Source: Sphaeroforma sirkka (Eukaryota > Opisthokonta > Ichthyosporea > Ichthyophonida). From it: a stretch of 57,303 nt of DNA. The DNA lies in NCBI GenBank assembly GCA_001586965.3, contig LUCW03002639.1:142501-199803 (forward strand), in the 5' to 3' direction. The position numbers and the translations under genes are program-made. Position 1 is the first letter of the stretch, and each line of letters begins with the position of its first letter. Positions 1 to 10,633 of the stretch are shown here, one piece after another. The notes under the pieces were generated by a model. That model had not been told where the DNA came from. It did not search any database and was given only the letters and a program-made list of their open reading frames with translations.

Positions 1-1989
1 GATCATAGTGTTCCTGTGCGCCATTTAGTGTATCGTCACAATGTGCGGGCACACCTTCTCGGGCCGATGCCTTGTCTTCCATTGTGTGTCATCCACGTCT
101 GCTGTTCTACTTACGCTGATATTCAGATGTGTGCAATACACTGTTAAATAATATCTACCGCTTATATGATATAACACTCCATTGTTTAAGGCAGCACTTC
201 TCAACTTTAGACGACAATTCAGGCCCAGGTGATGAAGTGGTGAAGTGATGATTTGCTATAAAACTCGAAAAGACTCGATGCTTGTGCTTATTCGTGTGCT
301 CAAAATATATTACATTGAAAGTTGTGCAATGGGGTGGTCACTGGTCACGTACACTTCTAACTTCACAGTAAGCTATATTCTTCCAGGCTGTTTCTACTTC
401 AAAGATAACTATATCGCATATATTTATTTAAATATACTGTTGTCAGTACATAGTATGGTCATAGACTGTTATAGAGTCGTAGACTTTGTAAATTGTTTGA
501 ATATGTTTTTTGAAAAACCTTAAGTGTCTAAAATGTTTAAATATGTGAGAAACTAAGAATGTGTCAATGAACACCATAGCCTTCTCAATTATTTAAATAC
601 TCACAGACATTCTTTTTCTTCTTTTTTTAAAATGAATATATTATGTTCAAAAACAAAACTAAAACAAAAACAAATAAATATGTGTATTTTTTTAAAAATA
701 AAAATGTAAATCGTCACTCGAGAGTCTCGCGAGAGTCGAGACTCACAAGAGTTCGAGTTCGAGACGCGAGAGCTAACAAGAAGAGAAAATCTGAGTCTCT
801 GAGTCCTGAGAGAGAGGACAGAAGTCGAGGGCATCTGAAGACTGAAGTCCTGATTTCTGAACTACATGCACTTATAAATATAAAAAGTTCTGCAGTTTAT
901 TTGTTATTTTTTTGAAAAGTGAACCCCAAACTCAAATGGCTCAGAAGTCAGGGGTAATGATTGACCAAAAAAGTGTTGAGACTCGATGAGACTCTATGAG
1001 AGTCATTGAGGGACTGTCGTGACATCACACATCAGGAATCAGCTGATCAACGGATGTCATTTTCTAAATTTAAAAAAAAGTGTACACAGTTTTTTAAAAT
1101 CTTTTTTAAAATTTGGGCAATAGTGTTAAACTGTTGTTATGTAACTTTTTCAAAATAAAATATCAGTTACAACCCAAATACCCGACGTCAATAGGGATTT
1201 GGCATAAAAACATGATCGTAAACGTATACTTTTATGATTTATATACGTCATCGGATTTGTCTCTCTTTTTCGTACCAACGACCATATATTGAGGGCTAAT
1301 TTACAACCGAAATTCCAATATATTGCACTTTGAATTTCGACCTATTTGAAACGAAATAGGATAGTTAGAATCTGTCACACAATTTTCAACCGTCTCAGTA
1401 GGGCGTTCTTTCAGGCGCCAACTTAGCGATTTGGCGCAAGGGCAAACAGTGGCACCTACAAACTGCACCCCATAACAAATTAGTGGGGCTTATCATATAA
1501 TAAAAGTTGACTGTAAACGCTTGTTTTTATTTATTTATAAACGGTCAACCGGGAACCGTTTCGATTATTTAAACTCATAGTCACCAAGTGTTTTTATTTT
1601 ATTTTAAATACGGACCAAAACAAAAGTTTGTAGTCGAGTTATCGGAGTACCTCAGAGTGAAGTTCCTCACTCCAACAACTTCATATAAATATATATACTA
1701 AAAAAATTGTAGTATATACTATGTAGTGGTGGCACTGGTGAGTGGTGGGTAGCTTTTATTCAAAAAAAGACTCTACATGCATAGGTCAAAAGTAAGTCGA
1801 TTTTTATGATTTATCTCTGACCTCTTGTTGTCTAGAGAATGTAAAAATTATATATTTAAAAATAGTACAATTCTAATCCACCTTTTTTTCTTCCAGTTCA
1901 ATCATCAATGAGGTCACCCATGAGGCAAGGTGGGTGCAATCCATAGGAGATCATAGCCCAGTCCCAATCTATGGCTCTCATAGTCGCTG
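1..1989. other. Flank without recognised gene
   Basis: No open frame here has a recognisable protein family. The DNA is AT-rich, with a purine-rich patch around 712-830 made of short repeats of the words gagtc, gagac and gcgag, and another around 975-1010. The last four bases before element A' (1986-1989) are GCTG, the CAGC target word on the other strand. If the inversion proposed for this window is right, this flank was formerly joined, across A', to the DNA that now ends at 13423. Confidence 0.5.
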
Positions 1990-2237
1990 TGTAGTAAGTA
2001 TACGCGAGATAACTGTATCTCAACGTTCTCCCTCCTCAGGGAGGGGGACGTTGTTCATTTATTAGTAATTATAAACAGTAATCCTAAAATGACTGACTCT
2101 TAAATGAGTCATTAGTCATGTGCTGTAAAACCAGCAAAACCCTAAAACCCAGTTTATCAGATTATTCTGATAAACTGTAAAACTTGTAATAAACCTAAAA
2201 TAATCAAATAAATATAAGTACTTGTATTCTGACCACA
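1990..2237 (-). repeat. 3' LTR of element A'
   Basis: This 248 bp repeat starts TGTGGTCAG and ends TACTACA on the element strand. It also occurs at 5620-5870 (same orientation) and at 13424-13671 and 19550-19797 (opposite orientation). It contains three short perfect inverted repeats able to form hairpins, including the one built on cagtttatcag/ctgataaactg. Confidence 0.93.
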
Positions 2238-2319
2238 ACCCCCCCAAACTGAAGCACTGAACAAAGCAGTGTGCCAGTTTCAGAGATGATAAGAATAGCA
2301 TAGTACCTTATGTGCTGGC

Positions 2320-2410
2320 ATTATCCTCGAGAGCTAGAGCATTGTGCTGGCATTTATCCTCGAGAGCTAGAGCATTGTGCTGGCATTTTACCTCAGAGAG
2401 CTAGAGGACC
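2320..2410 (-). repeat. Roughly 32-bp tandem repeat in A' 3' region
   Basis: About three units share the word tgctggcat followed by cctc(g/a)gagagctagag. The matching array in element A is at 19320-19470 with four units. It lies between the larger repeat array and the 3' LTR. Confidence 0.75.
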
Positions 2411-2639
2411 CGATGTGTACGTCTCGAGCGACCCGTCGTGTTTGAATTCTTGAAGCTACTGTTCATCTGTGTCAGCATATAGGAGTTTGGCAAGTACAAT
2501 ATAGGACTGTATTTGTGTCGGAGAAAAACTGCCAGTGGCAGAAACCGTGCAAACCATTAACCCGCTGTTTCAAAACAATGCCCAAGGAGTTGTTTGATTG
2601 ATTTCGCTGTGTTATACTCCGAAGCAAGAGTGGCTCATT

Positions 2640-2925
2640 TAACCTCGCGAGCTTGAGCCGCTGACGATTTTCCCTCGCGAGCTCGAGTGCTAACCGTTTA
2701 TTCTCGCGAGCTCGAGTGGCTGGTTTATACTCGGGAGCTAGAGTCGCTGCTTTTTTATACTCAAGAGCTCGAGTGGCTGGTTTATACTCGGGAGCTAGAG
2801 TTGCTGGTTTATACTCGGGAGCTAGAGTCGCTGCTTTTTTATACTCAAGAGCTCGAGTGGCTGGTTTATACTCGGGAGCTAGAGTTGCTGGTTTATGCTC
2901 CAGAGCTTGAGCTCGATATCCGAGA
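2640..2925 (-). repeat. Minisatellite in A' 3' region
   Basis: Degenerate units of about 28-35 bp each combine a palindrome-like core (ctcgcgagctcgag or ctcgggagctagag) with a ggtttata-type spacer. The same array is at 18838-19130 in element A. On the element's coding strand each unit carries a TATAAA-like word, which could be regulatory. The array also translates into repetitive pseudo-protein on the opposite strand, which I do not regard as a gene. Confidence 0.85.
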
Positions 2926-2950
2926 ACAAAGTTATATTGAAGATAAAGTA

Positions 2951-4170
2951 TTAGAACTGTGCACGTTGGCGCTTACGTGTCCGTGTCTGCGAAGCTTTGT
3001 GGTAGGCCGCGATATCGTTGGCATCATCAAAAGCTTCTGCTGTTTCCCACGTTGGGTTGCCTTCTCGCCATCTCACCAGGTATTCTAATTTCCCCGTCTC
3101 ATCATTCGTACGATGTGTGATAATATGGCGAAACTCAACCCCTCCTTCGGTCCATAAGTCTTCGTTAATTGGTGGGTCTGTGCGTCTATGCACTAAACGG
3201 AGGAGTTCCACCCGTACCGGTTTGGTCTTGAATTCTGGTGGGGCGGAACCATCCTTGTTCGCTAACTCGTAGCGTTGGCCGTGTCTAGCTTTGACTACAT
3301 ATGGTCCAAACAATGGCCGCATAGCCTTCGTTGTTCGGCCTTCTGATCGTACCATGACCACATCTCCTTCGTCGAAATGTACCAAGTCGTGAGCATGCAG
3401 GCGGTCAAATGTCGTCGTAAGCTTGCCTGTATACTTCTTGGTAATGTGGTGGAGGGTCGGCAATATAGTGTCCTGTAACTGGTCTAATCGTTGTGCCCAG
3501 GTGCCATTCGTCATCGGCTGAGAATCCGGTAACTCGTCCGTGAAATCGGCGAACGGAACATGGCGGCGGCCAAAGTACACGCTAAACGGTGCACTCTTAT
3601 GGCGACGGGATATCCGAAGGTTCTGGTATAGCATCGTAAACGGAAGGCGTTCGTCCCATCGAAGGGGAACTGCCTCACAGCATTGTCGAATAGAACGTGT
3701 AATCTCCTTGTGACGTCGTTCTGCCGCGCCCAGCACTTGGGGTCGATATGGTGGAGACACCTTATGTAGCATCCCCACTTCCTGGACCAGAAGCTCCACT
3801 AACTTGTTGGTGAACTCCTTCCCCATGTCTGTTTGGATTTTACGGGGAAGCCATGTTCGCCAAAAAAATCTCTATGAGTGTCTGTGTCGTGGTTTCCTTT
3901 GTCTTGTCCGGTGTGGCTCGAAGGATAGAATAGCCTGTGGCGATGTCTAAGACGTGAAGAATATAATTGTTCTTGCGTCTGGACTCCAGTGGCATCGGGA
4001 TGTAGTCCACTTGAATATGGTCCCACGGGTAGCGTGCATCGATGCTAATCATCGGGTGGAAACCTTTACGAAGTGTGTCCTGTCCCAAACATGTGCCACA
4101 TTGCCGCTTAACTTCTGTAGCTAACTCAAGTGCCCCTGGCCAAACGTGACCGTCCTGACGAAGTTGTTGG
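2951..4170 (-). pseudogene. Integrase with chromodomain, element A'
   Basis: The integrase is broken into two frames by indels near 3839-3868. The first part holds the end of the zinc-binding domain (CGTC pair) and the first catalytic Asp (IQVDYIP). The second part runs unbroken from about 3826 to the stop at 2951. It holds the second Asp (within the sequence read as TDMGKEF), the catalytic Glu (GAAERRHKE), and a C-terminal chromodomain with EYLVRW and PTWETAEAF. The chromodomain is intact here, whereas in copy A it is cut by a one-base difference in a G run. In known chromoviruses this module recognises histone marks and steers integration. The frame break next to a T/A run of seven may be real decay or a sequencing error. 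Confidence 0.88.
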
Positions 4171-4582
4171 ACTGTGTCCGCCGCCCCATGATGTCCTTGT
4201 TCAACATATCTTGCCCCACTATAACATCTATACCCGTCGGCAAGTTCATCAATTCTAATGAACCGTCGATAATTCTGGTACCGTACCTTATAGGTACCAC
4301 TTCCGTCGTCCCCAGTCGAGGAGTTCGCACCGCCTTGTCAGCTAAATATATAAATGACCCAGGTGGTGCCGGAGTTATTGGTCGGCCAAGGAGGTCTGCG
4401 GATGTCTGTGAGATACAACTTCTATTTGCTCCCGTGTCTATCAAGGCTTTGAGCGTACGTCCGTTGATTTGTACTTGAATATAGACTCGGTTGTCTGACG
4501 TCAGCAATGGGTCTTGTATTGCCATCACTGCTCCAATCGTGGTAACAAATATGAAGCTCCTATCCGACTCAGACACCCTCAC
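4121..4582 (-). CDS. Retropepsin-like aspartic protease, element A'
   Basis: An intact frame contains the active-site motif ALIDTGANRSC and the late motif GIDVIVGQDML, which normally closes the retropepsin fold. It would dimerise and process Gag and Pol. It lies in the same frame as the gag remnant just upstream, separated only by one TGA codon (4586-4588), so it may be expressed by stop-codon readthrough. The integrase that follows is in another frame and overlaps its end. The protease differs from that of copy A by very few residues (for example Leu for Phe just before the active site). No ATG is obvious at the start, which fits expression as part of a longer polyprotein. Confidence 0.88.
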   Translation of the reverse strand: MRVSESDRSFIFVTTIGAVMAIQDPLLTSDNRVYIQVQINGRTLKALIDTGANRSCISQTSADLLGRPITPAPPGSFIYLADKAVRTPRLGTTEVVPIRYGTRIIDGSLELMNLPTGIDVIVGQDMLNKDIMGRRTQSNNFVRTVTFGQGHLS

Positions 4583-4585
4583 CTC

Positions 4586-5095
4586 TCATGCATGATCGGC
4601 TACCGACTCCCACGTCTCATAGGTGTGGTTTGGTGTTGACGTCATGTGCTCGAAGTCTTCGTAAAGGATCGTGTTGATATGAATCTCTGTGGCTTCCGAT
4701 GGTGGAGCCAAGTCTTCGTCCTGTGTAATCGCATTCACCTGTACTTGAGGCGTCGGACGTATTGTGACTACATCTCTAGTCTGGGATGTATTCTGCCCCT
4801 GTCCTGCGGTTGACGTTGTGGACGGTCTGTGTACCGATTGTACGTCCCTCAAAGGACGGTTGTTGTCGTATAGCCTTGCCCGACCCTCCGAGCTCACCGC
4901 TTGCGACGCCCTGAAATGATGACACCGTGGGATGTGCCTACCACCTGGTGGCGCCTGTGCCTGGCACCCCGCACAAGTCGTTGGTACCGTAGGTTGGGGC
5001 CGTTGAGTCCAATTCTGCGTTTGTCGTCTCTGTATGCTTCCTAATATCCCATTCTGAAATTTTTTGTAAAATAATCTAGTATGCCGCTGATTCAT
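4586..5095 (-). pseudogene. Gag C-terminal remnant, element A'
   Basis: Only the C-terminal part of Gag remains. It includes a zinc-knuckle-like cluster with CAGCQAQAPPGGRHIPRC (C-x2-C-x9-H-x3-C), followed by a linker rich in Thr, Gln and Pro. The first residues are leader sequence fused by a deletion. Comparison with copy A places the junction at 5026-5029, where the word AGAC is shared by both deletion ends (14261-14264 and 16725-16728 of A). The frame ends at a TGA that is also present in copy A and is followed in the same frame by protease. Confidence 0.8.
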
Positions 5096-5619
5096 TGCGT
5101 CATCGTACTAACCGAGTCGGTACTAACCATGTACATCTCCCATCTCTACTACACTACTGTGGATCCTAAAGAACTTTCTTCTAACAACTTCTTAAATACA
5201 ATTTAAGCTCATTAGCTTGCAATTCGATTTGTACTTGTCTCACACTGAAAACAACCTTCCTACCTGTACTCACACATGACTACTTATCTGTGGATTCTGA
5301 CTGATTGTCTGATTTCGTCATTTGATCGTCGTGAGACTTTCCTTGTTGACCCTGGTTAATGTTCTGCTTGATTGGAATGTTCGCTCTTCGGGTTCACTCG
5401 TATTAGTAGATTCTTTCTTCATCCTCGTCGTCCACACGTCGTTAATCCAACGACCGGATAATCTAAATCGTTCAATTTGATGCGACATTCTCTGTTCGCA
5501 TTGTCTTTCAATTGTTATACTTATAACAAAAAAATATGTGCCAGCTACTGACTAATTCATATTTTGTAGCTTTCTCTGTAATTACTAATAAACTAACAAC
5601 TTCTATGGTAAGTTAAAAA

Positions 5620-5870
5620 TGTAGTAAGTATACGCGAGATAACTGTATCTCAACGTTCTCCCTCCTCAGGGAGGGGGACGTTGTTCATTTATTAGTAATT
5701 ATAAACAGTAATCCTAAAATGACTGACTCTTAAATGAGTCATTAGTCATGTGCTGTAAAAACCAGCAAAACCCTAAAACCCAGTTTATCAGATTATTCTG
5801 ATAAACTGTAAAAAACTTGTAATAAACCTAAAATAATCAAATAAATATAAGTACTTATATTCTGACCACA
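5620..5870 (-). repeat. 5' LTR of element A'
   Basis: This is the second A' LTR, 251 bp, nearly identical to the other three copies. Right after its inner end the element strand reads TTTTTAACTTACC. That does not begin with the TGG usual for a tRNA primer-binding site, so I cannot point to a conventional primer site. Confidence 0.92.
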
Positions 5871-6079
5871 GCTGGATGAACCATAGTCCTGTTGGAAAGG
5901 GCAACCTCAGTATCAGGAGGGGTAGACTCCTGAGATACATAATTGACAACATTAGATTGTTGAAGTATCTTCTTCAGTTGTTTCTGCAACTCCTGGCTGT
6001 TCTTTAAGCAGCGCTTTAAGTAGTTGAGTGCGAGCTTCAGGTTCTCTTAGAGTTTTGAGTCTTTGATCCATGGCCTTAG

Positions 6080-7096
6080 CTAGTTCCATGTTTTTTTACG
6101 ATCTAATGCCGTTTCAATCGGCATTACCTCGACTGCAATCTTGTTGGGTGCATGTGTTGTACGAGTCTTGAGCTTTTGTTCAAACTCTTTAGACTCCTCT
6201 AGTTTAGCTAAGAATTCGGTTGAGGGTTTCCACTTAGTGGTAACTGCAGGACCGATGCGACAAACAATGGTGTGTTTCCAAGGTGTCTTCTTAATAGAAT
6301 AGGATCCCTGATACAAGAACGTGTCGGTTTCACGGTCGACATAAATAGGTTCGTCTTGAATCATATTAATTAAATCACGTATCCATGGGTCGGAGTTACG
6401 TAAGGGACAACACAGCGTAATGGTAGATTTAGTAATATTAACATAATTTAACAACTGTGCGATAAGTTGACAAGGTGGGTTAGCCCACGCATTATGCTTT
6501 GATAAGTCAAGCTGAAATGCATCACCTTTAGGATGAGTCAACGACCTATATTCAGAAACCTGTTTGTTATGTTCTGCGGCGAACATATCAACAGTAAATG
6601 GACCCCATCGTGATTGAGCGAGGTTAAACCATTTCTTATTTAGCATCCAATCGGTTGCTAATAACTCCTTGACTGTTTTCTGGTAGTCGGGCACAAGTCG
6701 AGAGAGCATGTCAGGAAGATGGTTATGTATTCCTGGTATGTGTGTTATATTAAAAGCGAACTTGGCAATAATGTCATGCCAGCGGCTCACCAACTGTGAA
6801 TCAGGGTTCATATCTTTTAAGTATGTTAAAGACTTTTGATCACAGGCGACAGTAAAGTAACTTCCATAAAGGTAGTCTTTAAACTGTCTTAGCGCAGTAA
6901 CTATAGCAAGGAGCTCTTGTTTAACGGTAGGGTAATTCCGTTGACTCTTATTATAACTCTTGCTAAAGAATTGTATGTAGCGCGGTTTACCATTTATCGT
7001 TTGGTAAAGCACTCCACCTACCGCTCGATCTGAAGCGTCGGTTGCTACTTGGAATGGGACACCATCCACAGGGTACTGCATGATGGGTGCGTCCAT
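6080..7096 (-). CDS. RNase H plus NPP-motif domain, element B
   Basis: A long open frame of 338 codons. The N-terminal third is a Ty3-type RNase H: ATDASDRAVGGVL carries the first Asp, KQELLAIVTALRQF the Glu region, and ACDQKSLTYL the next Asp. HIPGIHNHLPDMLSRL closes the domain. After about residue 150 comes a region not found in ordinary Ty3 Pol, with VDMFAAEHN, LDLSKHNAWANPP and LCCPLRNSDPW. It resembles the domain seen in DIRS elements and some Ty3-like elements that is compared with N6-adenine methyltransferases. The NPP(C) here would correspond to the NPP(F/Y) catalytic motif. That assignment rests on memory of the family and is inference. The reading continues from the RT frame with a break near 7096. 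Confidence 0.82.
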   Translation of the reverse strand: MDAPIMQYPVDGVPFQVATDASDRAVGGVLYQTINGKPRYIQFFSKSYNKSQRNYPTVKQELLAIVTALRQFKDYLYGSYFTVACDQKSLTYLKDMNPDSQLVSRWHDIIAKFAFNITHIPGIHNHLPDMLSRLVPDYQKTVKELLATDWMLNKKWFNLAQSRWGPFTVDMFAAEHNKQVSEYRSLTHPKGDAFQLDLSKHNAWANPPCQLIAQLLNYVNITKSTITLCCPLRNSDPWIRDLINMIQDEPIYVDRETDTFLYQGSYSIKKTPWKHTIVCRIGPAVTTKWKPSTEFLAKLEESKEFEQKLKTRTTHAPNKIAVEVMPIETALDRKKTWN

Positions 7097-8143
7097 TACT
7101 TTACTTTGACTAGTTTAAATGCATCATCACATTCTTTAGTCCAAAGCTTTCCCAAAGGTCCTTTGTGCAGCCGTAGGTGACTGAAAGGCTTTAAGTAATG
7201 AGAAAGATGCGGTACCGAATCCGAGAAGAAGTTAACAAACCCACACACAGAGTTCACATCTCTTCCAATAATTGGTGTTGATAAATCCAACAGAAACTGT
7301 TTCTTGCCAGGATCAATTTCTACCCCTGCTGCAGATACTTTGTAGCCAAGTAAGTGTATAGTATCTTTAGCAAAAAAGAACACTTGTCTTCGTTAATCTT
7401 AAGTTTAGCATGATTAAGTCGCTTTAAGACTTCTTTAACGAGTTTAGCATGTTCATGTGCTGTCTTTGTAAAGATAACTATATCATCTAAATAGACTGAT
7501 ACGTTATACGACAGGTCCGCAAATAGTTCCATCATAACTTGTTGGAAGAAAGAAGGTAACATGTGTAAGCCTTCAGGTGCACCTTTAAACTGGTACTTCT
7601 TACCTTGCCAAGTAAAGGAAAAGTATTTCCTATGAGGCTCATATATCTGTAGTTGATGGAATGCAGCTTTTAAGTCTATCTTGGAAAAGATAGTCGCACC
7701 TCCATTTTGCGTAGTATCTCGCTTATCTTAGGTAAGGGAAAACTATGTTGCGGAATTAGTTTGTTGATTGGCGACAAGTCTAGTACTACTCTTGTTTTAC
7801 TAAACGTTCCATCAGATTTATATTGATCGACCGCTAAGAGAGCTAAGTTAACTGGGGTTGCATCATAATTGATTTCAATTAGACCCTGTTTTAACCAATC
7901 TTCGATTTGGGGTTTGACAACGTCTTTGTGTCTCCAACTCACGTAGTTATGTGAAGGACACTTTAACTTAGAGAAGTCGACGTTTGTTAAGTCAAGTCTA
8001 ACGTACCCATTAGAGAACTTAAACATACACCAGTCAGTTATTGCAATCTTCCTGTTTTGTATAATTAAGTCCATAATTATATCGGTGAAGTGCGAAATCA
8101 TATCCTTTGCTTCACCTTCCGGAGGTTTAGGTATCTTTAACAT
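7096..8143 (-). pseudogene. Reverse transcriptase, element B
   Basis: RT is readable in three overlapping frames. Around 7676-8143 lies the fingers/palm start with TRVVLDLSPINKLIP and FPLPKISEILRKM. Around 7562-7690 is the KIDLKAAFHQ stretch with the first catalytic Asp. Around 7320-7562 is the YLDDIVIF active site, and 7096-7383 gives the thumb/connection region ending before RNase H. All expected Ty3 RT blocks are present in order. The frame changes near 7680 and 7380 are single-base events, so this is either a recently broken gene or one with sequencing indels. Confidence 0.88.
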
Positions 8144-8460
8144 ATTATCATCTGACTGATCTTTTTATTCGGGTCTAGCCCATTAGGCAGACCAGTGAGT
8201 GTTATACCTAAACTGAGAAGATCAGTCATACCTATAATTAAATCGTATTTCTGAGACATGTCAGTAACGATTAGGTGAGTCTTCACTTCTCTTCTATCTG
8301 ACAGCATTATGTGTGCATAGTCAATGGCTTGTTCGCAAGTAGTAACTTTGCCATTTCCCAAGATTAAATCAGTTGTTTCGTTATGGACAGCCATATCTGT
8401 AGCGTAGGCTACTCGGCGTGAGATAGCAGAGACTTCAGCCCCTGGATCAAATAGTGCCAT
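8137..8460 (-). CDS. Aspartic protease domain, element B
   Basis: The frame opens at ATG (8460) with ALFDPGAEVSAIS, matching the retropepsin active-site loop but with DPG instead of the usual DTG/DSG. It continues to KYDLIIGMTDLLSLG, the equivalent of the closing DVILGMD motif. The catalytic Asp is present, while the Thr/Ser that supports it is replaced by Pro. It overlaps the RT frame by a few bases (8137-8143) in a different frame, as often seen with frameshifted Pol. Upstream lies the zinc-knuckle end of gag. Confidence 0.75.
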   Translation of the reverse strand: MALFDPGAEVSAISRRVAYATDMAVHNETTDLILGNGKVTTCEQAIDYAHIMLSDRREVKTHLIVTDMSQKYDLIIGMTDLLSLGITLTGLPNGLDPNKKISQMIIC

Positions 8461-8570
8461 AACTTTTCTCCATTTACGAAAACTGTTTGAAAGATACGTT
8501 CATCTCCTTTGGTATGGATTTTATTGAACATTTTCTCATAATCTTGCTCTAGTGCACACATATGGTACTG

Positions 8571-10593
8571 TCAGTGCTTAACTTGAACGTCCGGTAAGTC
8601 CTTGCAATCCTCTTTGTGCCGACCGTTAGCACCCTTGCAAATAGCACACTCTTTCATATAGTGTCCAAAATCTGGCTTGCCTGGTGCACACTTAACAGGG
8701 TCGTGTCTACCATTCCACTTGCCATTACGTTTTGTGAGGTTGTAACCACACTTCTTGCAAGGCGCTCTCACCTTCTTTTCACCTTTCGGTTCGGTAGAAG
8801 TAGAGCCAGTACCCCCCTCCAGTAGTAGTGCGAGGTTTCTTAGTACTACGCGCAATGTTAGTCTCTACTGCGTTACGCTTAGTGGGCTGGGTGTAGCTCG
8901 TGGTACTAAGTACTCTAGTAGAGGGATTGGTATGCTTGTGAGCTATCTTCTCAAAGACAGACCAAGGTATAGATCGCAAATCACCATAGGCGATGATGTC
9001 ATCATTGACTTTCTTAAAGAGGTTAGCTCCCAGAGTCTCCATCATCTGACAAATTAATAAATATTCGCCAGTATAGGTACGACCACCCGTTCGAGTATTC
9101 ATATGTGTCATATGAGCTAGAGCACCTCGAATAGTGGTATCGTTCGCAAAGAACTTGCGAGACTCTAGAAGTTCACGGTCACGTGCATCTTCAAAAAAAG
9201 GTGTTAAGTATATTATCACGCAACTGGTGCCAGGGGTAGGGCTTTCCAGTTGGGCTCATGGGCCTTCAGGATAGTTCGCCATTCACCTGACTCACAGAAA
9301 TGAATAAAGGCATTCATCATCTGCTTATCCTTAAGGCTGGCAGACTCCTTAAGTTGGTCGAAGGCCTTCAGTGTCTCCACTGTACTCTCATTAGTAGAGA
9401 AATCGACCTCAGCCTGCGCGTTACCTAGCTGCTTTATAAAGCTTGATTCTAAGCGTTCACGAGGCTCATGCTCAGTGCTACGGGCTGCTAGTGCCAAGAT
9501 GGTGTCTATTTTCTTTCTCTTGTTATCGATTAGATAGCGAATGTTATCCGCTTTTCTATCGTCAAGGTCAGAGTCATTCAATAGACGGTCCTCAAGGACT
9601 TGCATACCAGAGCGTAATAGCCTGAGACGAGTATGTCTGGTTCTCACTTCCTCATCCTCAGGATTAGGGGTTTGGTGTAGCGATTGCCAAAATCGTGATT
9701 ACCAGGGTTAGTTGGCAAATGAGGGTCGATATTACGAGGATGGTAAGCCTCATCGAGTTCCATACGATCATATCCTCTGACAGGGTTAGGTTTGTCAAGA
9801 GGATGGTCAATGGTAGCATCAGAGCTATAGAGATTAAATTTTGAAATATTTCCTCTCTCACCAGTGATAACTGGCTTAGTGGTACACGTACTGGCTGGTA
9901 AACCAGTAGGTCTCGGGTTCTAAACTGGGCCCGATTTTTTTTCTTCTTCTTCGGTATAGGAAGAATATCAGCCAAGTGGGACACGATAGAGGGGTCCACA
10001 ACTGCTGCTGCCGCTAGCTTCTTCAAGAGCGCTTCAGTGCGGTTCAATTGGCGTCGAGATTGAGAGGATCCAACCACTCGTTGTCGAGTTATGGCGTCCT
10101 CAGCTTCGGCACCAAGATTTGAGCTGAATGGAATGGCTTCTCCATCGATGGCGAAACCGAAATTTTCGGACAGGTCCAATACTTCTTTTCACTGACAGGG
10201 TTAGGTTTGTCAAGAGGATGGTCAATGGTAGCATCAGAGCTATAGAGATTAAATTTTGAAATATTTCCTTTCTCACCAGTGGTAACTGGCTTAGTGGTAC
10301 ACGTACTGGCTGGTAAACCAGTAGGTCTCGGGTTCTAAACTGGGCCCGAATTTTTTCTTCTTCTTCGGTATAGGAAGAATATCAGCCAAGTGGGACACGA
10401 TAGAGGGGTCCACAACTGCTGCTGCCGCTAACTTCTTCAAGAGCGCTTCAGTGCGGTTCAATTGGCGTCGAGATTGAGAGGATCCAACCACTCGTTGTCG
10501 AGTTATGGCGTCCTCAGCTTCGGCCCCAAGATTTGAGCTGAATGGAATGGCTTCTCCATCGATGGCGAAACCGAAATTTTCGGACAGGTTCAA
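8571..10593 (-). pseudogene. Gag, element B
   Basis: Gag is split over at least four frames by single-base events, near 9940, 9665, 9220 and 8800. From N to C terminus there is an acidic/Ala-rich start (MDLSENFGFAIDGE), a Lys run (KKKKK) and a linker. A helical region follows, with RLRLLRSGMQVLEDRLL and a charged helix around RKKIDTILALAARS. The C-terminal part holds two cysteine clusters, CKKCGYN...HDPVKC and CAICKGANGRHKEDC, which look like zinc-binding nucleocapsid motifs. The N-terminal part is present twice because of a 415 bp tandem duplication. The protease follows about 110 bases downstream. Confidence 0.72.
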
Positions 10594-10606
10594 TACTTCC
10601 TTTTCA
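9777..10606. repeat. 415-bp tandem duplication in element B gag
   Basis: Two adjacent copies (9777-10191 and 10192-10606) both run from ctgacagggttagg to ttttcact. They include the N-terminal gag coding region with its Lys run and differ at only a handful of bases. The unit is not a multiple of three, so the duplicated copy does not keep a single frame. The low divergence means it arose late. Confidence 0.9.
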
Positions 10607-10633
10607 CTCCGGATTTGTGCTGGAGTGTCCTTT

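Larger units (their letters stand above)
1990..5870 (-). mobile_element. Ty3/gypsy-type element A', deleted copy
   Basis: This is a 3.9 kb LTR retrotransposon in minus orientation. It is bounded by near-identical LTRs at 5620-5870 (5') and 1990-2237 (3'). The interior reads: untranslated leader, gag remnant, aspartic protease, integrase with chromodomain, then a 3' region with tandem repeats and a C-rich (G-rich on the coding strand) tract next to the 3' LTR. Reverse transcriptase and RNase H are absent, exactly as in the fuller copy at 13424-19797. Compared with that copy, A' also lacks about 2.4 kb of gag. GCTG (CAGC on the element strand) borders both ends. A' interrupts element B just after its RNase H region. 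The LTRs and protease are almost identical to those of A, so the two are recent relatives. Confidence 0.9.

Noticed and set aside
2687-3088. Repetitive frame over the element A' minisatellite
   Set aside because: It reads through tandem repeats in antisense to the integrase. Several frames are equally open, so it is an effect of repeat composition and not a gene.
2951-4582. Viewing A' as a separate element family from A
   Set aside because: LTRs, protease, integrase and 3' repeats are almost identical; A' differs only by the gag deletion and small indels.
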